NCBI GenBank assembly: GCA_003222555.1
Contig: QHWL01000060.1
Span: forward strand, 1-12,043
DNA from: Acidobacteriota bacterium
GTDB taxonomy: Bacteria > Acidobacteriota > Vicinamibacteria > Vicinamibacterales > CAVVIG01
Direction: 5' to 3'
Length of the DNA: 12,043 bases
Shown: positions 7,003 to 12,043 of the stretch, one piece after another
Position numbering within the stretch: position 1 is the stretch's first letter
Layout of the letters: the number at the start of each line of letters is the position of its first letter
Made by a program: the position numbers and the translations under genes
The notes under the pieces: model-generated
The model's database searches: none
Told to the model about the DNA's origin: nothing
What the model saw: the letters and a program-made list of their open reading frames with translations, nothing else

Positions 7003-7851
7003 ATGGCACCGCGACGAACCGACCCCGGAAACGAGCGCCGCGCGCAACCCCGCGCGCCAAGCGAGCGGTGGCAGACCGCTCTCACGGCGATCGCCCCGAA
7101 CAAGATTCTGGTCCGCGGATACCCGCTCGACGAAATGATGGGGCGCCTGTCGTTCGCCGACGCCGTCTACTTGCTGCTGATGGGCGAGCTGCCGACCCCG
7201 GCGATCGGGCGCATGCTCAACGCCGTGCTCGTCTCTTCCCTCGATCACGGCGTCACGCCCCCTTCGACCCTGGCCGCGCGCAACGTCGCGACCACCGGCG
7301 GCCCGCTCAAGGACTGCGCCGCGGCGGGCATCCTGGCGTTCGGGCCGCATCACGGCGGCGACATCGAGTCGTGCATGCGGTTTCTCGACGCGGGTCTGAC
7401 GCTCGTCCGCTCCGGACGCTCGATGCAGCAGGCAGCCGAGACGCTCATCGACGAATGCCTGCGCGATCACGAGGTGCCACCCGGGTTCGGGCACCGCTTC
7501 CACGCGCGCGATCCGCGGGCCGCGCGCCTCTTCCAGATGGCGCTCGAGCTCGAGTTGGAGGGCGAACACGTGCGGCTGCTTCGCGCCGCCGAGCGGGCAA
7601 TCGAGGCGCGGAAAGCCCGGTTCGACCGGGCGCTGCCGGTCAACGTCGACGGCGCCATCGCGGCGATTTGCGCCGACCTCGGGTTCGCATACGAGCTTGG
7701 GAACGCCGTCTTTCTGATTTCCCGCCTGCCCGGACTCATCGCGCACGCGCACGAAGAGCGATCGCGGCAGCCGGCGATGCGGCAGATCGACCCGAAAGAT
7801 CACGACTACGATGGCGCGGCGGAACGGCGGCTGCCGGAGGGACGGAAGTGA
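7003..7851 (+). CDS. Citrate synthase family protein, citryl-CoA lyase-like
   Basis: The protein is 282 residues, much shorter than citrate synthase (about 370-430) but right for the citryl-CoA lyase-like branch, which cleaves citryl-CoA to acetyl-CoA and oxaloacetate. The landmarks are SLDHGVTPPSTLAAR (79-93), FGPHHGGDIE (113-122), GFGHRFHARDPRA (161-173) and NVDGAIAAICADLGF (214-228). Citrate synthase's catalytic His-His-Asp should correspond to H117, H164 and D216, all present. The usual HGGA reads HGGD here. I chose ATG 7003: the upstream open frame overlaps upp, and AGG at 6992-6994 sits 8 nt before this ATG. No citryl-CoA synthetase is in the window, so the physiological reaction is uncertain. 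It may share a transcript with upp. A repeat begins one base after its stop. Confidence 0.8.
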   Translation: MAPRRTDPGNERRAQPRAPSERWQTALTAIAPNKILVRGYPLDEMMGRLSFADAVYLLLMGELPTPAIGRMLNAVLVSSLDHGVTPPSTLAARNVATTGGPLKDCAAAGILAFGPHHGGDIESCMRFLDAGLTLVRSGRSMQQAAETLIDECLRDHEVPPGFGHRFHARDPRAARLFQMALELELEGEHVRLLRAAERAIEARKARFDRALPVNVDGAIAAICADLGFAYELGNAVFLISRLPGLIAHAHEERSRQPAMRQIDPKDHDYDGAAERRLPEGRK

Positions 7852-7852
7852 A

Positions 7853-7880
7853 ATTTACAATTTACAATTAGCAATTTACA
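7853..7880. repeat. Heptamer tandem repeat, four units of ATTTACA
   Basis: There are three exact copies of ATTTACA (7853-7859, 7860-7866, 7874-7880) and one variant ATTAGCA (7867-7873), in register with no spacers. The array begins one base after the stop of the citrate-synthase-family gene. Its AT-rich composition stands out sharply from the surrounding GC-rich DNA. It resembles the short tandemly repeated repetitive heptamers known from cyanobacteria and seen in other phyla. Slipped-strand expansion could explain the array. Confidence 0.8.
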
Positions 7881-8002
7881 AAGGACAGGAACCTGATGAG
7901 TCAAGTTTGTCGATGATCATGAACGCGGCTCGATCGCCGCTCCCGGCGGGCGCAAAACCGCTGCTGACGCCTTTTCCGAAGTGAGCGACCGTCGAAAATG
8001 CG

Positions 8003-8088
8003 ACGTTTGAACGCAGGGTTCGCAGAACACGCTGAGAAATCATGGGGCATTTCTTCTCTTCGGTCTCGGCGGTCTCTGCGTTGAACGT
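8003..8088. repeat. Long imperfect palindrome between convergent genes, terminator-like
   Basis: The left arm 8003-8040 and the reverse complement of the right arm 8049-8088 align along nearly their whole length. Shared blocks include ACGTT, AACGCAG and GAGAA...AAAT, with an 8-nt loop at 8041-8048. On the plus strand the structure is followed by TGTTTTGTT (8088-8096); on the minus strand the exit side reads CATTTTCG (8000-7993). Both could act as U-rich tails. Lying between the stop of the citrate-synthase-family gene and that of the amidohydrolase gene, it is well placed as a bidirectional terminator. The 'GAACGCAG / CTCTGCGTT' wording also resembles a dispersed repeat class found in many bacterial genomes. 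Confidence 0.6.
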
Positions 8089-8100
8089 GTTTTGTTCAGG

Positions 8101-9822
8101 CTAGTCGGAGCCTTCCCGCCTGACGCGCTTCTCTTCCAATTGGGCGTATGGCCCGGCGCCATATACAACCTTGCCGCCGACTATGGTGAGAAGCGATACC
8201 GTGCTGCCGATCTGTTCGACCGGGACAGTCATATAGTCCTTTGAGAGAACCGCAAGATCGGCAAGCTTGCCGGCCTCGAGCGAGCCTCGCCGGTCGTCTT
8301 CGCGCGCGACCCACGCGCTGCCCATGGTGTAGAAGCGCAGAGCGTCGGCACGGCTGGGGGTTTCCGGATCCTGAGGCCCGCGCGTCTGTGTCCCGCTGGC
8401 CGTCTTGCCGTCGAGGAACCACTGCAGCACCGTGAACGGATTGTAGGTGGAGACGCGGTGCGCGTCTGTCCCGGCGCTGACGACCACTCCTATTTTCTTG
8501 GCCGTCTCGACCGGCGGCATGCGGCGAGCCGCCTCGGCGCCTTCCTGTTTCAGCACCTGATCGCCGCCGTTGTACATTTCGTCCTGCACTGTCCACCCCA
8601 TGCCGAGCGCCTTCATGCGCTGGAGACTCTGCGGCGAGGCGTTATTGAGGTGCGCAATCGTCCATCGCAGGGGCGCGATGGGCACGTCCTTGTTCACGCG
8701 CTCGAAGATCGTCAGGAGCTGATCGACGTTCTTGTCACTCCCCCAGTGCATGGTGACCGTCATGCCACGGTCGGCGGCCCATTTGACGATGTCGTAGTAC
8801 TTTTGCCGGTCGGCCTCTGACGCCAGGCCGTTGATGCCGTTCATGGCCCACGTGATTCGCTCGCCGATGCCGTTGAAATGCAGCATGTCGTCGCCAAATC
8901 CCATCGGCATCATGGCGAGGTAATTCTTGTATTCCTCGAACTCCGAACCGGGCGTCATGCCGTTCAGGCTATACGCCATCCGGATCGTCAACTGGCCGTC
9001 GCGCCAGACTTTGAACAGCGCCTGATAGTCCTGGGGAAGGACGTTGTTCCCGCCGGGATCGACCACCCCGGTGAGGCCCAGGCGATTGAGCTCCCGAAAG
9101 AATTCCTTGGTGCCCTCGACCTGCTCGTCGAAGGTCGGCTTGGGCAACTTGTCGAACATCGTCACGATGTTGCTGGTCACCACGCCAGTGGGTTTCCCGC
9201 TGGCATCCTTTTCCATCTTTGCGTTGGCGGGCAGGTCGGCGTCGCCGTTGATGTTGAGTGCCTTGAGCGCCGGCGGCGTCATCATCACCCACCCGTAGCC
9301 GAGCTGCACGTACACCGGATTGTTTGGTGCCGCAGCCACGAGTTCGGCCTGAGTTGGCCGGCGCTTCTCCTTGAACGCCTCCACGGTTGCCGGCGGCGTC
9401 ACAACGACCAGCCAGGCATTCGGCTTCATCCTCTGCGCCGCCTGGCGAATGCGGTCGAGGCCTTCGGCGAGAGAAGTCGCCCCAATCCAATTCACCTCGG
9501 TACTGAAGGTTTCCGCCGCGCGCGTCGCATGCATGTGGTTATCGATCAGGCCGGGGATGGCGGTGCGGCCCTGGAGATCGATCACGCGCGTGCCGGGACC
9601 GGCAAGCTTCCGGACATCGGCGCTGCTGCCCGTCGCCATGATCTTGCCCTCGCGTATGGCGAGCGCCTCCCGGACCGAAAACTGGTTGTCCACGGTGAGG
9701 ATCTTGCCATTTACCAGGATCGTGTCGGCGCTTTGGGACCATGCCGGAGCGACATCGATGAATCCCACGACAAGGAGCACCGCAATCTTCATGGCGATGT
9801 CGCCTGCGACCGAGTTCTTCAT
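8101..9822 (-). CDS. Exported YtcJ-like metal-dependent amidohydrolase
   Basis: Read from the ATG at 9822 the protein has 573 residues; one ten codons further on also opens a signal peptide (MKIAVLLVVGFIDVAPAWSQ), so it is exported. The N-terminal urease-like beta domain (ILVNGKILTVDN) leads to IPGLIDNHMHA, giving the metal pair H96 and H98. Further candidate ligands are TMHWGSD (H359), TIAHLNN (H391) and SAGTDAHR (D453). The C-terminus closes with GSLEAGKLADLAVL and VVYGAGPY, typical of amidohydrolase family 3 (YtcJ-like). The substrate is unknown. I preferred 9822 to the ATG at 9828 because AGGAG (9829-9833) abuts the latter but stands 6 nt before the former. The gene is complete and convergent with the citrate-synthase-family gene. 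A 7-bp hairpin (9862-9880) lies in its leader. Confidence 0.9.
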   Translation of the reverse strand: MKNSVAGDIAMKIAVLLVVGFIDVAPAWSQSADTILVNGKILTVDNQFSVREALAIREGKIMATGSSADVRKLAGPGTRVIDLQGRTAIPGLIDNHMHATRAAETFSTEVNWIGATSLAEGLDRIRQAAQRMKPNAWLVVVTPPATVEAFKEKRRPTQAELVAAAPNNPVYVQLGYGWVMMTPPALKALNINGDADLPANAKMEKDASGKPTGVVTSNIVTMFDKLPKPTFDEQVEGTKEFFRELNRLGLTGVVDPGGNNVLPQDYQALFKVWRDGQLTIRMAYSLNGMTPGSEFEEYKNYLAMMPMGFGDDMLHFNGIGERITWAMNGINGLASEADRQKYYDIVKWAADRGMTVTMHWGSDKNVDQLLTIFERVNKDVPIAPLRWTIAHLNNASPQSLQRMKALGMGWTVQDEMYNGGDQVLKQEGAEAARRMPPVETAKKIGVVVSAGTDAHRVSTYNPFTVLQWFLDGKTASGTQTRGPQDPETPSRADALRFYTMGSAWVAREDDRRGSLEAGKLADLAVLSKDYMTVPVEQIGSTVSLLTIVGGKVVYGAGPYAQLEEKRVRREGSD

Positions 9823-10161
9823 GTTCATCTCCTGCGCGCGGTAGCCTCGAGTCCGCCAGTCGCTGCTGACCGCCAGCAGCCCGTCTATTGTGTCTCAAGA
9901 GCACTCTCGTCGTCGCGGGCAAGTCAAACGGGCGGATTTTCGTTCTTCGGCAGGACCTTTCGCAGTCCGTAAGGACCCAACTATCCGAGTCCTCAATCGA
10001 CGCCTGATCGCGCGCGTGTGTTGATGGCGGTGATTGTGCATCACGCGCCGCTCGGCCGAACGAGCGCCCGCGAGCTTCTCGACGTTTTCACTGAGAAGGC
10101 GGGGATGCCTGCTCCTTCTGGAGTCCCGTACACAACAGTCGGAAAACCAAGGAGGTCAGCC
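9823..10161. other. Intergenic region without a convincing gene
   Basis: This gap holds the amidohydrolase leader and the approach to a tiny ORF. The one clear structure is GCTGCTG-ACCGC-CAGCAGC (9862-9880), a 7-bp stem in the 5' leader of the minus-strand amidohydrolase, which could modulate its translation or transcription. I found no sigma-70-like promoter pair that I would defend. A 66-codon frame from 10018 has no ribosome binding site and no recognisable content until the internal ATG at 10162. Confidence 0.5.
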
Positions 10162-10218
10162 ATGAGTTGGTTCAGATCTCTGGTTCTACGGAAGCTTATC
10201 AGAGGCTTTTATCCGTGA
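10162..10218 (+). CDS. Tiny ORF (18 aa) with perfect ribosome binding site
   Basis: An exact AAGGAGGT (10149-10156) stands 5 nt before ATG 10162, or 6 nt if counted from AGGAGG, the strongest initiation signal in the window. The ORF encodes 18 residues, MSWFRSLVLRKLIRGFYP, with four arginines or lysines and alternating hydrophobics, so it could be a small amphipathic peptide. Its last codons and TGA lie inside the first unit of a 13-mer tandem repeat (10210-10241). It could equally be the 5' stump of a longer gene cut by that repeat, or a chance ORF. I recognise no family. Coding status is uncertain. Confidence 0.25.
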   Translation: MSWFRSLVLRKLIRGFYP

Positions 10219-10241
10219 CCTCTGTTCGTATCCGTGACCTC
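10210..10241. repeat. Tandem 13-mer TATCCGTGACCTC, two copies
   Basis: TATCCGTGACCTC occurs at 10210-10222 and exactly again at 10229-10241 (period 19), followed by CGTGGTAGAACATTT. The wording 'ATCCGTG...CCGTGGT' matches a style of dispersed intergenic repeat that I recall from several phyla, though I cannot count copies here. It lies 60 nt upstream of the CHRD-protein gene and overlaps the end of the tiny ORF. Confidence 0.65.
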
Positions 10242-10301
10242 CGTGGTAGAACATTTGCGGCGGTAGACGGCGTTGGAAGTCAGTTTCATGGAGGGCACAT
10301 G

Positions 10302-10829
10302 ATGAATTACCGTAAAGCGGTCCTGCTCCTGGCGGCTATTCCCGTGCTCGCTGTGCCCCTTATCGCGCAGCACAATGAGCGGCACGAGGGGCCAGAGCGC
10401 GAGTTCCGGGCGGATTTGAGGGGGCGCAACGAGGTGCCCTTAACGCTCTCCGCGGCGCGAGGAACACTCGCGCTGACGGTCAATGACGCCGATACGTCGG
10501 TGCACTTCGTCTTGGAATACTCGGGCTTGCAAACAACCGTCGCGGCTTCCCATATCCATGTGGGTCAACCGAACGTCAATGGCGGCGTGACGGTCTTCTT
10601 CTGCGGTGGCGGTGGGAGACCAGCGTGTCCGCAGGCGGCGGGAACGGTCGAGGGTGATTTTACGGCGAACGACGTGCTGCCCCTCGCAACACAGCAACTC
10701 GAGGTGAATAACCTCGCGAAGTTGCTCAGGGCGATTCGTGCTGGAAAGACGTATGCCAACGTTCATACGGCGACGAGCCCTGGAGGTGAAATTCGAGGAC
10801 AGATCCACGACGACGAAAAGGAACACTAG
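10302..10829 (+). CDS. Secreted CHRD-domain protein
   Basis: This 175-residue protein has a Sec signal peptide (MNYRKAVLLLAAIPVLAVPLIAQ) and one CHRD domain, about residues 33-167. CHRD, named from chordin, is an immunoglobulin-like beta fold found in many secreted bacterial proteins; the molecular role in bacteria is poorly known. Typical signs are FRADLRGRNEVPL, the SHIHVGQPNVNGGVTVFFCGG block, and the closing YANVHTATSPGGEIRGQI. The conserved histidines in SHIHVG and NVHT are intact. The body ends in an acidic DDEKEH tail. Two ATGs compete: 10299 and 10302. GGAGG at 10290-10294 is 4 nt from the first and 7 nt from the second, so I chose the second. It appears monocistronic, with repeat-derived sequence upstream and a strong palindrome 55 nt downstream. 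Confidence 0.9.
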   Translation: MNYRKAVLLLAAIPVLAVPLIAQHNERHEGPEREFRADLRGRNEVPLTLSAARGTLALTVNDADTSVHFVLEYSGLQTTVAASHIHVGQPNVNGGVTVFFCGGGGRPACPQAAGTVEGDFTANDVLPLATQQLEVNNLAKLLRAIRAGKTYANVHTATSPGGEIRGQIHDDEKEH

Positions 10830-11149
10830 ACTTCTCAGCCTTCCACGAAAAACCGAACGCAAACCACGACGCGCGCGGCGCCAGCCGGGTGCCTGCCCGA
10901 GGCAGGCACCCGGGGAACGATCTTCAGAAGGTGCACCACCACCGCTGTCGCGCAGCGGCAGACTCGCATCGGCCGCAACGAGCACCGTGTGTTCGGGTCG
11001 CGCCGCGAAGGGGTACGACCTCTTTTCGGCCTCGCGCAGCCCGTTGGCCGGTTTCGCTCGTCGGTTTAGGACTGTCACCGCAAGCTGGTCGGGCGTAAGA
11101 TACGTCCGGGTCGGACGTTGTGGTCCATGACCCACGAAGGAGGAGCAGC
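10830..11149. other. Intergenic region with hairpins, no convincing gene
   Basis: This 320-nt gap contains the 13-bp palindrome at 10885-10913 (listed separately) and a smaller stem CCGCTG-TCGCG-CAGCGG (10942-10958). Near the downstream gene, CTGTCA (11072-11077), an 18-nt spacer and TAAGAT (11096-11101) form a weak sigma-70-like pair, each matching consensus at four of six positions. A 130-codon frame covers much of the gap but lacks a ribosome binding site and reads as basic, low-information sequence. Confidence 0.45.
10885..10913. repeat. Perfect 13-bp palindrome with CGA loop
   Basis: CCGGGTGCCTGCC (10885-10897) and GGCAGGCACCCGG (10901-10913) are exact complements around the 3-nt loop CGA. 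The stem is almost all G-C pairs. It lies 55 nt after the CHRD gene's stop. No T-run follows on the plus strand (GGAACGATC comes next), nor on the minus strand, so it is not a canonical intrinsic terminator. It could stabilise the 3' end of the mRNA or be a copy of an interspersed palindromic element. Confidence 0.75.
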
Positions 11150-12043
11150 GTGGAGCCGATCTCGCGGCGTGGACTCTTCAAGATGGGCGCGGCGCTGACG
11201 GCTGCCTCTTCACTGGTTCGCAGTCTGGGCGCGGCCCAGCGTCCCGCCACGGGTCAGGATGCTGGCACGTTGCAGTCGGCCGCACGCACGCCCGTCAACC
11301 CCACGCACCACATCCTGCTGCGAGGTGGAACCATCATCACGATGGATCCGGCCCTTGGCGACTTCGCGAAGGGAGACATTCACATTGAGGGAAAGCACAT
11401 CGTGGAGGTCGGCCGCGATCTGAGAGCGCCCGCTGGCGCGGAGGTCATCGACGCGGTGGGTACGATCCTTATTCCCGGATTCGTGGACTGTCATCCGGCA
11501 TTCGTGGTCCGCAACGTTTCGGCAGATTATTCCGGATGGCCTGATCGCGAACTACATGGCGACGACCCACCAGGGCTTCGGGCCGTACTATCGTCCGCAC
11601 GACATGTACGTGGGCAATTTCATCACGGCGCTCGGCTGTATCAATGCCGGCATCACGTGCGTCATCGACAATTCTCACAACTCGCGAAGCGCCGCGCATT
11701 CCGATGCTGCCATCGAGGCGCTCTTCGACTCGGGCATCAGGGGCGTGCACGCGTCGGGGCCGCCTCAATTCGGCACGTGGGACAAGCAGCTGCCCGCCGA
11801 TTGGGCCCGCCTTCAGAAGAAGTACTTCACGTCAGACGACCAGCTGGTGACGCTGCGCGCGTTCGGGGCTGCGAACCGCGAAAATTGGGCGCTCGCGCGC
11901 AGCCTGGGGCTGAAGATCCACGCGGACGGCATTTCCTCGGAGCTGGTGGAGGCGTTCGCGGAGGAGAAACTTCTCGGACCGGACTTCACGTTCAATCATG
12001 CCAGCGGGCTGACCGACGCGGCCTGGCGTCTGGTCCGCGAGAC
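11150..12043 (+). CDS. Tat-exported amidohydrolase, frameshifted and 3'-truncated
   Basis: The GTG at 11150 follows AGGAGG (11138-11143) with 6-nt spacing. The N-terminus carries a twin-arginine signal (ISRRGLFKMGAALTAASSL), then the amidohydrolase beta domain (HILLRGGTIITMDP, ending GTILIPGFVDCH). At 11495-11496 the frame breaks: removing one C turns DCHPAFVV into DCHRHSW, restoring the HxH metal motif. The downstream frame then reads on as PDGLIANYMATTHQGFG, YVGNFITALGCINAGITCVIDNSH across adjacent stretches, LKIHADG and FNHASGLTD, supplying two further metal-ligand histidines. This resembles exported members of the cytosine-deaminase/chlorohydrolase-like amidohydrolases; the substrate is unknown. 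The original frame is also open to the window edge, so a gene caller could miss the shift. The 3' end lies outside the window. Confidence 0.8.
   Translation, partial: MEPISRRGLFKMGAALTAASSLVRSLGAAQRPATGQDAGTLQSAARTPVNPTHHILLRGGTIITMDPALGDFAKGDIHIEGKHIVEVGRDLRAPAGAEVIDAVGTILIPGFVDCHPAFVVRNVSADYSGWPDRELHGDDPPGLRAVLSSARHVRGQFHHGARLYQCRHHVRHRQFSQLAKRRAFRCCHRGALRLGHQGRARVGAASIRHVGQAAARRLGPPSEEVLHVRRPAGDAARVRGCEPRKLGARAQPGAEDPRGRHFLGAGGGVRGGETSRTGLHVQSCQRADRRGLASGPRD

Noticed and set aside
7853..7880. Possible CRISPR array
   Set aside because: The units are 7 nt and contiguous, with no spacers and no cas genes nearby.
7913..7984. 23-codon ORF beginning MIMNAARSPLP
   Set aside because: It has no ribosome binding site and lies in a repeat-filled gap between convergent genes; nothing supports coding.
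8878..9972. 364-codon plus-strand ORF
   Set aside because: It is antisense to the intact YtcJ-like amidohydrolase, with His/Arg-rich shadow composition and no recognisable domain.
10885..10913. Rho-independent terminator for the CHRD gene
   Set aside because: The stem is excellent but no T-tract follows on either strand, so it was listed as a repeat instead.
10738..11130. 130-codon ORF after the CHRD gene
   Set aside because: It overlaps the CHRD gene end, lacks a ribosome binding site and translates the palindrome into basic low-information sequence.

Overview
The window is GC-rich, gene-dense bacterial chromosomal DNA. Its protein repertoire points to a soil-type Acidobacteriota, most likely Vicinamibacteria. 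The pointers are a DUF6152 protein beside a secreted protein of the 'GDSVGHWEGDTLVVDV' type, a fused transporter-like/spermidine-synthase-like protein, a YtcJ-like exported amidohydrolase, and several short palindromic repeat families. This placement is inferred from family knowledge; no rRNA or other marker gene is present.

Layout. (1) Positions 1-1281, plus strand: the 3' end of a small membrane protein gene, then an 8-helix membrane protein whose C-terminal half resembles the first (tandem paralogy). (2) 1285-3638, minus strand: a tight three-gene operon of secreted proteins of unknown function (321-aa protein, DUF6152 protein, 313-aa protein). (3) 3639-3778: a divergent promoter region with small dyads. 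(4) 3779-7851, plus strand: a fused MFS/spermidine-synthase-like gene now split into two frames, then upp (uracil phosphoribosyltransferase) and a citrate-synthase-family gene (citryl-CoA lyase-like). (5) 7852-8100: a heptamer tandem repeat and a long imperfect palindrome between convergent genes. (6) 8101-9822, minus strand: an exported YtcJ-like amidohydrolase. (7) 9823-10298: no solid gene; it holds a tiny ORF with a perfect ribosome binding site running into a tandem 13-mer repeat. (8) 10302-10829: a secreted CHRD-domain protein, then a 13-bp perfect palindrome. (9) 11150 to the window end: a Tat-exported amidohydrolase with an apparent one-base frameshift inside its metal-binding HxH motif.

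The strongest observation is at 4415-4482. A 61-nt hairpin element, flanked by a possible 4-bp direct repeat (CACG), sits at the point where the fused gene loses its frame. Removing exactly 64 nt restores one open frame of 832 codons. This looks like insertion of a small palindromic (REP/MITE-like) element into the linker between two homologous membrane halves.

I see no CRISPR array, tRNA, rRNA, transposase or obvious defence system. The metabolic genes (upp, the citrate-synthase-family gene, the hydrolases) do not form one evident pathway. The interest lies in the repeat elements, the disrupted frames and the uncharacterised secreted/membrane gene clusters.
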